Position numbers and translations under genes: made by a program. DNA of 11,088 nucleotides, taken from NCBI GenBank assembly GCA_023475455.1, contig JAMCVR010000178.1, forward strand, positions 1 to 11,088. The letters run 5' to 3'. Below the pieces are notes generated by a model. It had not been told where the DNA came from. It saw only the letters and a program-made list of their open reading frames with translations, and did no database searches. Position 1 is the first letter of the stretch. Every line of letters starts with the position of its first letter. Origin of the DNA: Thermoplasmatota archaeon. GTDB taxonomy: Bacteria > Pseudomonadota > Gammaproteobacteria > Burkholderiales > Thiobacillaceae. Shown piece after piece: positions 1 through 6,981 of the stretch.

Positions 1-204
1 ACCCCAACACGATTTTGCATGCCACCAGCAAGCAGCATCGACTGGTCGTCATTGGGGTCGGCCGTATCAAGGATCACCAGGGTTTCCCCCAAGGGCTGTG
101 AAGACAGGAATGGCGTCGGATTTTTTTACGTCAGCAGCATTTGGGTAATATATCCCTCTGAACGCTTTCGGAAAAAACAATAGGGTGCATTCAAAGACCT
201 GGGC
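1..204. other. Unassigned flank downstream of the eamA-like gene
   Basis: No gene can be supported here. On the minus strand a frame opens at a GTG at 77, with a GGGGGA stretch a few bases upstream, and runs off the window edge. Its roughly 25 visible residues (LDTADPNDDQ and onward) match no family I recognise. A plus-strand frame from 3 is open but stops near 98-101, and another plus frame is open to about 183. Both could be shadows. After the EamA stop codon there is only a weak inverted repeat (GCATT...AATGC), followed at some distance by a short T run on the minus strand, which is too poor to call a terminator. The operon may therefore continue leftwards. Confidence 0.35.
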
Positions 205-1102
205 TCAATGCCCATGGCGATGATGGATATCCGGAAAGTGTGGATGTTTGTGGGTGATGACAGCATGCCGATGGGGATGGCTGTGCGGCTCGCTGCCATC
301 CCCGTCGAAATCGTGTTCGTGCTGGTGATGCGCGTCGTGAACGTGTGGATGGGTGTGTTCGAGCGGCTCATGCGTGTGCGCATGTTCGTGACGCTCGGTC
401 AGATGCAGCCAGACACCCGCACTCATGAGTCCGGCGGCCAGCCAGAACGGCGCGGGCGTCGCTTCGTCCAGCAGCAGGATGGCGATGGCGGCGCCGATGA
501 ATGGTGCGGTGGAGAAATAGGCGCCGGTGCGGGCCGTGCCCAGACCACGCAGCGCCCGCACGAAAAGAACCAGGCTCAGGCCATACCCCACCAGGCCCAC
601 CGCCATGGCTGCGCCCGCGGCGGGCCAGGCGGGCAGGGATGCGCCCAGTAACAAGGCGAGGCTGGTGTTGACCACGCCGGCGGTCCAGCCCTTGGCCCCG
701 GCAATGAACAGGGCGTCCGATCCGGAAACCCGGCGCGTCAGGTTGTTGTCGATGGCCCAGCACAAACAGGCGGCAGCGATGGCCAGGGGGCCGATCCAGT
801 CCGGCGTCGCGCTGCCGGCGGTGGGCCAGGCAAGCACCGCGCCGCCCGCGACGATGAGCAGCATGCCGAGCACGATACGGCGGTCGGCGTTTTCCCTGAA
901 GATCACCCAGGCCAGCGCAGCAGTGAAGACCGCCTCCAGATTGAGCATGAGGGAGGCGGCGCCCGCATCGGTATGGGTGAGGCCGGACACCAGCAGGATC
1001 GGCCCCAGCATCCCGCCGAAGACGATGGCACCCGCAAGCCAGCGCCATTCCCCTGTTGCCAGCCCGCTCGATTTCCAGCCGCGATCCCGCAGCAGGCGGA
1101 TC
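205..1102 (-). pseudogene. 3' part of the EamA transporter gene (second copy) with the true His-rich C-terminus
   Basis: This is the downstream copy of the EamA gene left by the 698-bp duplication. In the native frame it repeats the second portion of the permease and then reads through 404-205 into the authentic C-terminus, which is present only once. The native tail is 66 residues with 24 histidines in HxH and HH patterns (for example HEHAHTHEP and HHRHGH), a typical metal-binding extension. As assembled, this part has no start codon of its own with a ribosome site. It sits inside a longer open frame (205-1746) whose upstream half is out of frame with the gene, so it is probably not translated as such. 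If the duplication is an assembly error, this segment is simply the end of the 352-aa EamA gene. Confidence 0.75.
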
Positions 1103-1800
1103 GCAGCCAGACACCCGCACTCATGAGTCCGGCGGCCAGCCAGAACGGCGCGGGCGTCGCTTCGTCCAGCAGCAGGATGGCGATGGCGGCGCCGATGAAT
1201 GGTGCGGTGGAGAAATAGGCGCCGGTGCGGGCCGTGCCCAGACCACGCAGCGCCCGCACGAAAAGAACCAGGCTCAGGCCATACCCCACCAGGCCCACCG
1301 CCATGGCTGCGCCCGCGGCGGGCCAGGCGGGCAGGGATGCGCCCAGTAACAAGGCGAGGCTGGTGTTGACCACGCCGGCGGTCCAGCCCTTGGCCCCGGC
1401 AATGAACAGGGCGTCCGATCCGGAAACCCGGCGCGTCAGGTTGTTGTCGATGGCCCAGCACAAACAGGCGGCAGCGATGGCCAGGGGGCCGATCCAGTCC
1501 GGCGTCGCGCTGCCGGCGGTGGGCCAGGCAAGCACCGCGCCGCCCGCGACGATGAGCAGCATGCCGAGCACGATACGGCGGTCGGCGTTTTCCCTGAAGA
1601 TCACCCAGGCCAGCGCAGCAGTGAAGACCGCCTCCAGATTGAGCATGAGGGAGGCGGCGCCCGCATCGGTATGGGTGAGGCCGGACACCAGCAGGATCGG
1701 CCCCAGCATCCCGCCGAAGACGATGGCACCCGCAAGCCAGCGCCATTCCCCTGTTGCCAGCCCGCTCGATTTCCAGCCGCGATCCCGCAGCAGGCGGATC
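405..1800. repeat. Perfect tandem duplication, 2 x 698 bp, within the eamA-like gene
   Basis: Copy one is 405-1102 and copy two is 1103-1800. I saw no mismatch between them. The 10-base word gcagccagac occurs at 405, at 1103 and again at 1801, so the unit is bounded by a 10-bp direct repeat. The bases just outside differ. The length leaves remainder 2 on division by three, so the gene is frameshifted. Deleting either copy restores a continuous 352-codon gene (1961 to 1103 joined to 404 to 205). No transposase, terminal inverted repeats or target-site signature is present. A 10-bp direct repeat at the ends fits slippage or short-homology recombination, but could also be an overlap used by an assembler. 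Confidence 0.95.
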
Positions 1801-1961
1801 GCAGCCAGACCGAGACCGCTGCCCAGATAGAGTAGCCCGGCCAGCAGCAAGGTCGGCAACTCGCCCACCAGAAGCTTGACCAGCGGCGTGCTGCCACCGA
1901 ACAGGGCGGCGGCGACGAGGGCGGGCCAGATGACCGAACGTGTATTGCGCATTTCATCCAC
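903..1961 (-). CDS. EamA/DMT-family transporter, His-rich tail lost by frameshift at a duplication
   Basis: This is a drug/metabolite-transporter superfamily permease of the inner membrane. Native residues 1-286 hold two EamA repeats of about five hydrophobic helices each, starting with the segment after MRNTRSV (helix 1 includes AALFGGSTPLVKLL). The frame then meets the 698-bp duplication junction at 1103. Because 698 is not a multiple of three, the last 66 residues are a frameshifted tail with no family character. Collapsing the duplication gives a protein that is also 352 aa long by coincidence, but with the true His-rich end. The start is either GTG at 1961, overlapping the ATPase stop, or ATG at 1952, one base after it. 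Either implies translational coupling to the ATPase. The ATG fits the family slightly better. The exported substrate is unknown. The metal-operon context and His-rich tail suggest a transition metal, by inference only. Confidence 0.8.
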   Translation of the reverse strand: MDEMRNTRSVIWPALVAAALFGGSTPLVKLLVGELPTLLLAGLLYLGSGLGLAAIRLLRDRGWKSSGLATGEWRWLAGAIVFGGMLGPILLVSGLTHTDAGAASLMLNLEAVFTAALAWVIFRENADRRIVLGMLLIVAGGAVLAWPTAGSATPDWIGPLAIAAACLCWAIDNNLTRRVSGSDALFIAGAKGWTAGVVNTSLALLLGASLPAWPAAGAAMAVGLVGYGLSLVLFVRALRGLGTARTGAYFSTAPFIGAAIAILLLDEATPAPFWLAAGLMSAGVWLRSACCGIAAGNRAGWQQGNGAGLRVPSSSAGCWGRSCWCPASPIPMRAPPPSCSIWRRSSLLRWPG

Positions 1962-3762
1962 GATAGGCCAGCAAACGCAAAGCGTTCACCACCACCACCA
2001 CGGTCGAGCCTTCGTGAATCAGCACCGCCACGCCGATCCCCGCCCAGCCGAACAGGGTGGCGGGAATCAGCAAGGCCACCACGCCCAGCGACACGTACAA
2101 ATTCTGGCGAATGATGCGCCGCGATGCGCGGCTCAAGGCCACAGCGAACGGCAGCTTGGAGAGATCGTCGGCCATCAGCGCCACGTCCGCGGTTTCCAGC
2201 GCCACGTCGGTGCCGGCGCCACCCATGGCGATGCCGACCGTGGCACGCGCCATCGCCGGGGCGTCGTTGACCCCGTCGCCGACCATGGCCACTTGTCCGT
2301 AACGTTGTCCGAGTTCTTCCATGGCCTTGACCTTGTCTTCCGGCAACAAGCCCGCTTCCACTTCATCCAGGCCGACCGCGTCGGCAATGGCTCGGCCCAC
2401 GCGTTCATTGTCGCCGGTGAGCATGATGGTCTTGCGAATGCCGAGTTGATGCAGTCGCGCCAGCACCTCGCGCACATCTTCTCGCGGCGTGTCGGCGAAC
2501 GGCAGCTTGGAGAGATCGTCGGCCATCAGCGCCACGTCCGCGGTTTCCAGCGCCACGTCGGTGCCGGCGCCACCCATGGCGATGCCGACCGTGGCACGCG
2601 CCATCGCCGGGGCGTCGTTGACCCCGTCGCCGACCATGGCCACTTGTCCGTAACGTTGTCCGAGTTCTTCCATGGCCTTGACCTTGTCTTCCGGCAACAA
2701 GCCCGCTTCCACTTCATCCAGGCCGACCGCGTCGGCAATGGCTCGGCCCACGCGTTCATTGTCGCCGGTGAGCATGATGGTCTTGCGAATGCCGAGTTGA
2801 TGCAGTCGCGCCAGCACCTCGCGCACATCTTCTCGCGGCGTGTCGGCCAGGGCCACGACGCCGAGGAACTGCCCGTCCGCCTGGATCAGCATGATGGTTT
2901 TACCCTCTGTCTGAAGGCGCTCTGCCTGCTGCTGAATCGCGTCCGGAATGACTTCGCCATCAAACATCTTGGCGTTACCAATCGCCACTTTCTGCCCATC
3001 GAATTCGGCGCGCACGCCTTTTCCTGTCACGGACTCGGTCTCCCCCGCCTCGCTCCAGGTCAAACCACGCCCCTTCGCCTCCGCCACAACCGCCTGTGCA
3101 AGCGGATGGGCGCTGCGGCTTTCCACGGCGGCGGCAAGGGTCAGCAGACGTGCCTCGTCTCCGCCGACCGCGACGACATCGGTCACCCTGGGCTTGCCGA
3201 GAGTCAGGGTGCCGGTCTTGTCGAAGGCGACGGCCGTGAGCATGCCGAGATTTTCCAGATGGGCGCCGCCCTTGATCAGCACGCCGCCGCGCGCGGCGCG
3301 GGCGATGCCGGAGAGCACCGCCGACGGAGTGGCGATGGCGAGCGCGCAGGGCGAGGCCGCCACCAGCACCGCCATGGCGCGGTAGAAGGATTCGGCGAAG
3401 GGAAAACCGAGCAGGGGTGGCAGCACGATGAGCAGCACGGCGCCCACCAGCACCACGGGCACGAAAATCCGCTCGAAGCGGTCGGTGAAGCGCTGGGTGG
3501 GGGACTTCTGTGTCTGCGCCTCGGCCACCATATCCACCATGCGCGCGAGCGTGCTCTCGCGCGCGAGCCGGGTCACCTCGATGACCAGCACCCCCTCGCC
3601 GTTGACCGTGCCGGCGAACACCGGGTCCCCCGGCTGCTTGTCCACCGGCATGGATTCGCCGGTGACCGGAGACTGGTCCACCGCCGACTCGCCGGACAGC
3701 ACCCGGCCATCGGCGGGGATGCGCTGGCCAGGCTTGACGATCACCCGGTCGCCGCGCTGCAA
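1954..3762 (-). CDS. P1B-type metal ATPase, C-terminal fragment with internal 117-aa repeat
   Basis: This open frame of 602 codons begins at a TTG (3762) with no convincing ribosome site. It carries everything of the ATPase after residue 288: the actuator-domain TGES, the membrane motif SPC, the phosphorylation motif DKTGT, and the HP, TGDN and GDGVNDAP motifs of the P and N domains. The last membrane region holds HEGST, 20 residues from the end. SPC together with HEGST is the signature pair of the P1B-4 subgroup, associated with Co, Zn, Ni or Fe export. An in-frame 351-bp duplication repeats 117 residues, so TGDN and GDGVNDAP occur twice, which would be expected to wreck the hydrolase fold. 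With both ATPase duplications collapsed it joins the upstream fragment as one 773-aa protein, normal for the family. Confidence 0.85.
   Translation of the reverse strand: MQRGDRVIVKPGQRIPADGRVLSGESAVDQSPVTGESMPVDKQPGDPVFAGTVNGEGVLVIEVTRLARESTLARMVDMVAEAQTQKSPTQRFTDRFERIFVPVVLVGAVLLIVLPPLLGFPFAESFYRAMAVLVAASPCALAIATPSAVLSGIARAARGGVLIKGGAHLENLGMLTAVAFDKTGTLTLGKPRVTDVVAVGGDEARLLTLAAAVESRSAHPLAQAVVAEAKGRGLTWSEAGETESVTGKGVRAEFDGQKVAIGNAKMFDGEVIPDAIQQQAERLQTEGKTIMLIQADGQFLGVVALADTPREDVREVLARLHQLGIRKTIMLTGDNERVGRAIADAVGLDEVEAGLLPEDKVKAMEELGQRYGQVAMVGDGVNDAPAMARATVGIAMGGAGTDVALETADVALMADDLSKLPFADTPREDVREVLARLHQLGIRKTIMLTGDNERVGRAIADAVGLDEVEAGLLPEDKVKAMEELGQRYGQVAMVGDGVNDAPAMARATVGIAMGGAGTDVALETADVALMADDLSKLPFAVALSRASRRIIRQNLYVSLGVVALLIPATLFGWAGIGVAVLIHEGSTVVVVVNALRLLAYRG
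2144..2845. repeat. Perfect in-frame tandem duplication, 2 x 351 bp, in the ATPase P domain
   Basis: Copy one is 2144-2494 and copy two is 2495-2845, identical by reading. Only 2 bases (gc) are shared at the breakpoints. The unit is exactly 117 codons, so the reading frame continues through both copies. It covers about residues 595-711 of the collapsed ATPase, beginning near ADTPREDVRE and ending in DDLSKLPF, and includes TGDN and GDGVNDAP. No mobile-element hallmarks flank it. Confidence 0.95.
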
Positions 3763-4526
3763 TGCTTCGACCCTTTTCCTGTCACGGACTCGGTCTCCCC
3801 CGCCTCGCTCCAGGTCAAACCACGCCCCTTCGCCTCCGCCACAACCGCCTGTGCAAGCGGATGGGCGCTGCGGCTTTCCACGGCGGCGGCAAGGGTCAGC
3901 AGACGTGCCTCGTCTCCGCCGACCGCGACGACATCGGTCACCCTGGGCTTGCCGAGAGTCAGGGTGCCGGTCTTGTCGAAGGCGACGGCCGTGAGCATGC
4001 CGAGATTTTCCAGATGGGCGCCGCCCTTGATCAGCACGCCGCCGCGCGCGGCGCGGGCGATGCCGGAGAGCACCGCCGACGGAGTGGCGATGGCGAGCGC
4101 GCAGGGCGAGGCCGCCACCAGCACCGCCATGGCGCGGTAGAAGGATTCGGCGAAGGGAAAACCGAGCAGGGGTGGCAGCACGATGAGCAGCACGGCGCCC
4201 ACCAGCACCACGGGCACGAAAATCCGCTCGAAGCGGTCGGTGAAGCGCTGGGTGGGGGACTTCTGTGTCTGCGCCTCGGCCACCATATCCACCATGCGCG
4301 CGAGCGTGCTCTCGCGCGCGAGCCGGGTCACCTCGATGACCAGCACCCCCTCGCCGTTGACCGTGCCGGCGAACACCGGGTCCCCCGGCTGCTTGTCCAC
4401 CGGCATGGATTCGCCGGTGACCGGAGACTGGTCCACCGCCGACTCGCCGGACAGCACCCGGCCATCGGCGGGGATGCGCTGGCCAGGCTTGACGATCACC
4501 CGGTCGCCGCGCTGCAATGCTTCGAC
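3017..4526. repeat. Perfect tandem duplication, 2 x 755 bp, splitting the ATPase gene
   Basis: Copy one is 3017-3771 and copy two is 3772-4526, identical by reading. Two bases (cc) are shared at the breakpoints. The length leaves remainder 2 on division by three, so the ATPase is cut into two frames. The unit covers about residues 286-537: the actuator-domain TGES, several membrane helices, SPC, DKTGT and part of the nucleotide-binding domain. Only 171 bases separate it from the 351-bp duplication. Confidence 0.95.
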
Positions 4527-5381
4527 CCGCACCTCGATCTCCACGCCATCCCGCTGCACGATGGCGGTCTTGGGGGCCAGCTCCGCCAGCGCCTCGATGG
4601 CCTTGCGCGCGCGATCCATGGCCATGTGCTCCAGCGCATGCCCCAAGCTGAACAGGAACAACAGCAGCGCACCTTCAACCCAGGCGCCGAGCGCCCCGGC
4701 ACCCGCCGCCGCGACGATCATCAGGGTGTCGATGTCGAAGCGGCGGCTCTTCACGCTCTGCCAGGCGTCGCGCAGGGTATAGACGCCGCCCGCCGCGTAG
4801 GCGCCCAGCAGCAGGCCGACCGAGAGCGTGCGCGGCCAGCCGGCGAGCCCCGCGAGCCAGCCCGCCAGCAACAACAATCCCGCCACGCCGCTCACGATCA
4901 GCTCGCGATGCTCGGCGAACCAGCCGGCTGCGCGGCCTTCCTCCAGCACGGCATAGCCCAGCGCCTCGATGCGCCGGACGATGGCCTGGCGCGCGATCTT
5001 TTCGCTGTCGTATTCCAGGCGCAGGCGTTCTGCTGCGTAGCTCACCGAGGCCTCCAGCACGCCGTCGGTGCGTTGCAGGGCATGCTTGATCACGGTGGCG
5101 CAGGTGGCGCAGTCCATGCCGTCGATGCGCAGGCTTTCATGGTGGAAGCGATTGGCGATCTTCGCGCCGGCCGCCTGCGCCAGCTCGCGCACCCGGCTCA
5201 CGCTGAAGCGCTGCGGATCGTAATGCAGGCACAGGCGCGCGGCTCCGTCTTCGCGCACGACGTGCGCCCGCTCCAGGCCCTCGGCCTGCAGCAGTTCGGT
5301 CAATCGCCCCACGCAGGTATCGCGCTCGTCAGGGACGTCTGGCAGGAGCAGGGACAAATCCAATGTACATTTTTCGGCCAT
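3741..5381 (-). CDS. P1B-type metal-transporting ATPase, N-terminal fragment ended by frameshift
   Basis: This is an inner-membrane cation-exporting ATPase that couples ATP hydrolysis to metal export. Residues 1-75 look like a degenerate metal-binding domain without CxxC. A second, intact heavy-metal-associated domain follows, with GMDCATCA (Cys91, Cys94). After the first membrane helices come TGES (322-325), SPC (425-427, the metal site in helix 6) and the phosphorylated Asp469 in DKTGT. The frame is native to residue 537. It then crosses the 755-bp duplication junction and ends after nine unrelated residues. Start ATG at 5381 has GGAG seven bases upstream and lies 18 bp after the BASS gene stop. 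Collapsed with the downstream fragment it makes a 773-aa protein of P1B-4 type. Co, Zn, Ni or related divalent metals are likely substrates, inferred from SPC and HEGST. Presence of an intact N-terminal CxxC domain is less usual for that subgroup. Confidence 0.88.
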   Translation of the reverse strand: MAEKCTLDLSLLLPDVPDERDTCVGRLTELLQAEGLERAHVVREDGAARLCLHYDPQRFSVSRVRELAQAAGAKIANRFHHESLRIDGMDCATCATVIKHALQRTDGVLEASVSYAAERLRLEYDSEKIARQAIVRRIEALGYAVLEEGRAAGWFAEHRELIVSGVAGLLLLAGWLAGLAGWPRTLSVGLLLGAYAAGGVYTLRDAWQSVKSRRFDIDTLMIVAAAGAGALGAWVEGALLLFLFSLGHALEHMAMDRARKAIEALAELAPKTAIVQRDGVEIEVRVEALQRGDRVIVKPGQRIPADGRVLSGESAVDQSPVTGESMPVDKQPGDPVFAGTVNGEGVLVIEVTRLARESTLARMVDMVAEAQTQKSPTQRFTDRFERIFVPVVLVGAVLLIVLPPLLGFPFAESFYRAMAVLVAASPCALAIATPSAVLSGIARAARGGVLIKGGAHLENLGMLTAVAFDKTGTLTLGKPRVTDVVAVGGDEARLLTLAAAVESRSAHPLAQAVVAEAKGRGLTWSEAGETESVTGKGSKHCSAATG

Positions 5382-5399
5382 GATGCTGCTCCTTGAAGA

Positions 5400-6416
5400 C
5401 TATCGATTGCTACCGGGCGCGCGCTGCCCGGCGATCCGCTCAACCGCCGCCACACCGTCGCGTTCCCGAAAAATGACCGAAGGCACCACGCGCATGTAAA
5501 TCAGCTCGCCGACCAGTTCCACCAGCGTTTGGGTCACGATGACGGCGGATGCCAGAATCCAGGCGTCCGGCAAGGCCAGAGCCAGCGGAAGCACCACCAG
5601 CGAATTGCGCGTTCCCGCGCTGAAGATCAGCGCTCTTCCCGCCTGCGTATCCAGGCGAAACGCCCGCGCCGTCAGGCGGGCGAGAAAAGGCATGACGGCC
5701 ATGAAGGCCACATAGACCGGCACGGCTTTCGCTACCAAGGGGAGATATTCTTCGATTCTGCCCACTTGAGAGGCCACGACGAGGAGCAAGGCGAGCGCCA
5801 TGAACGGCACCGGGAGCCATGCGCTGGCTTCGAGCCAGATGGCGCCGCTGCGGCGGCGCCTGGCCCAGAACTCGGTGGCCAAGGCCAGCCCCAGCGGCAA
5901 AACGATGAGTACGAGAAATGCCTCCAGGAACGGCCCCGCATTCATGACCTGGGCGACCTGTTCGCCCATGAACAGCCACAGATACACAGGCAGGAGAAGC
6001 ATCTGGGCGAGCAGCAGCAAGGGGGTGGAGGCAAGAACAAGCCGCGCATTCCCGCGACCGAGGTGGGTAAAGACGATGACGTAGTCAATGCAGGGGGTAA
6101 GCAGCACAAGATATACCCCGAGTAGCAGCGGCGGGTGCTGCGGCAAGAGATGCGACAACAACCAAACCAGGGCGGGGACAACAGCAAAATTGACCGTGAG
6201 CAGCGCCGCCGCAAACCGCCGGTTGGCGAATGCCTCGCGCAGGTGAAGAAACGGAATCTGGGAAAACATCCCGTACAGCATGACCGCCAGCACGGGAGAG
6301 ATCAAAAATTCCAGGCCCGATCCAAAGGCCGGATGCCGCAAGCCAAGACCCGCTCCGATGGCCAATGCCGCGGCGTAGAGCGCGATTTGATTCTTTTCCA
6401 GTTGTTCCCGTGTCAT
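5400..6416 (-). CDS. BASS/ACR3-like membrane transporter (arsenic resistance / bile acid:sodium symporter family)
   Basis: This is an intact 338-aa inner-membrane protein with about ten hydrophobic helices. It belongs to the bile acid:sodium symporter superfamily, near the ACR3-type arsenite exporters. The helix-4 region carries TPCIDYVIVF, whose Cys sits where ACR3 proteins have an essential Cys. A late helix reads LVELVGELIYMRVVP and keeps a Glu comparable to the conserved one in ACR3. The length is right for the family. ATG at 6416 is preceded by GAGGA and overlaps the stop of the upstream small ORF (ATGA), which suggests translational coupling. The ATPase starts 18 bp after its stop. No arsR or arsC is visible here, so arsenite is only one candidate substrate. 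Another anion or metal-linked substrate is possible in this metal operon. Unlike its neighbours it is untouched by the duplications. Confidence 0.82.
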   Translation of the reverse strand: MTREQLEKNQIALYAAALAIGAGLGLRHPAFGSGLEFLISPVLAVMLYGMFSQIPFLHLREAFANRRFAAALLTVNFAVVPALVWLLSHLLPQHPPLLLGVYLVLLTPCIDYVIVFTHLGRGNARLVLASTPLLLLAQMLLLPVYLWLFMGEQVAQVMNAGPFLEAFLVLIVLPLGLALATEFWARRRRSGAIWLEASAWLPVPFMALALLLVVASQVGRIEEYLPLVAKAVPVYVAFMAVMPFLARLTARAFRLDTQAGRALIFSAGTRNSLVVLPLALALPDAWILASAVIVTQTLVELVGELIYMRVVPSVIFRERDGVAAVERIAGQRAPGSNR

Positions 6417-6514
6417 GGCGCTTCCTCAAGACGCACAGGGCCATCGATACGACGGTTTTCGGGGATGTGGAGCCCGCCCATCAGATTGCCCAGCATCCGT
6501 TCGAAGAATCCCAT
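6413..6514 (-). CDS. Small ORF of 33 aa, coupled to the BASS transporter gene
   Basis: The ATG at 6514 has a strong Shine-Dalgarno (AGGAG, six bases upstream), and the frame ends in TGA overlapping the ATG of the transporter gene in an ATGA arrangement. The peptide starts MGFFERMLGNLMGG and ends RLEEAP. Its first part is hydrophobic to amphipathic, and the rest is charged (PENRRIDGP). An in-frame ATG at 6556 would add 14 residues but lacks the ribosome site. It matches no family I know. It may be a small membrane-associated protein of the operon, or a leader ORF that sets translation of the transporter. The ribosome site and stop-start overlap are seen directly. That it is a functional peptide is inference. 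Confidence 0.55.
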   Translation of the reverse strand: MGFFERMLGNLMGGLHIPENRRIDGPVRLEEAP

Positions 6515-6556
6515 GATGTGCTCCTTTGCAATTGGGTTTTTAAGGTGTCCGGGCAT

Positions 6557-6579
6557 GGCGCGGACCGCGAGGCCGCGCC
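6557..6579 (-). other. GC-rich stem-loop after the PII-like gene
   Basis: The arms ggcgcgg (6557-6563) and ccgcgcc (6573-6579) can pair around a 9-base loop, immediately after the PII stop codon. On the minus strand no T run follows, so it does not look like a standard terminator. It may be an intercistronic RNA hairpin that affects transcript stability or partial termination before the small ORF. Confidence 0.4.
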
Positions 6580-6930
6580 TTACTCATGCATGCCCTTGAT
6601 AAGAATCGCCCGGACGATATCGGTCACATAAATCCACCCCGCTTCGGCCTGGCCGGTGCGGGCGGTTCGCTTGATGATTCCAACCAGTTCGTCCACCTGG
6701 TCGTCCTCGCAGATCAGCTCCAGTTTCGATTCGTGGATGACCGCCTCGGCCAATTCGATGGAATAGCGTTGTTCCGCAGCATCCACCGCCTTCAGCAGGC
6801 TTTGCACCGGGACGACGGCAAGATTGCGGCAGCCGGCCGTTCCGCCTGCGTTGCACAGCCCCGAGCCTTTCAATGCGCGAATCACGTCGGCAATGCGGTT
6901 GTTGTGGATATAAGCCTTGATTTCTTTCAT
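6580..6930 (-). CDS. PII-like signalling protein linked to the RND pump (PII-NG type)
   Basis: This 116-aa protein has the PII ferredoxin-like layout. The N-terminal strand and helix (MKEIKAYIHNNRIADVIRAL) are present, and the C-terminal part keeps ARTGQAEAGWIYVTD in place of the classical B-loop region. The usual uridylylated T-loop is replaced by a different stretch around residues 36-66. The Lys that contacts ATP phosphate in GlnB/GlnK (K90) aligns with Trp99 here. Cysteines lie at 26, 34 and 74. A divergent PII group lying beside CzcA-type efflux genes is known (often called PII-NG), and this fits it. A role in metal sensing or pump regulation is inference. It is unlikely to do GlnB/GlnK nitrogen signalling. 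ATG at 6930 has GGAG seven bases upstream. This is the complete copy; a truncated copy lies in the hybrid ORF upstream. Confidence 0.85.
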   Translation of the reverse strand: MKEIKAYIHNNRIADVIRALKGSGLCNAGGTAGCRNLAVVPVQSLLKAVDAAEQRYSIELAEAVIHESKLELICEDDQVDELVGIIKRTARTGQAEAGWIYVTDIVRAILIKGMHE

Positions 6931-6955
6931 GTCATTTCTCCTGTCTCATGATTGC

Positions 6956-6977
6956 GGGCGGCCGCAACGGGCCGCCC
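6956..6977 (-). other. Intercistronic hairpin, copy in front of the complete PII gene
   Basis: The arms gggcggcc (6956-6963) and ggccgccc (6970-6977) pair perfectly around a 6-base loop, with one further C-G pair possible outside. It lies between the stop codon of the duplicated pump tail and the PII ribosome site. On the minus strand there is no T run after it, so a standard terminator is unlikely. It may limit read-through or stabilise the upstream message, so that pump and PII are made in different amounts. Confidence 0.5.
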
Positions 6978-6981
6978 GTGT

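Noticed and set aside
1..204. Possible gene starts or ends (GTG at 77 minus; open plus frames to about 101 and 183)
   Set aside because: The fragments are short, unlike any family I know, and both strands look equally open, so no direction can be chosen.
170..207. Possible intrinsic terminator after the EamA stop
   Set aside because: The only inverted repeat is five base pairs with a long loop, and the T run is several bases away; too weak to call.
205..1746. A 513-codon minus-strand frame across the EamA region
   Set aside because: Its first half is out of frame with the EamA gene and reads as Arg/Gly/His-rich shadow sequence; only the part after the duplication junction is real coding sequence.
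6515..6579. Search for a promoter ahead of the small ORF and BASS gene
   Set aside because: No convincing -35/-10 pair was seen on the minus strand; co-transcription from upstream explains the layout.
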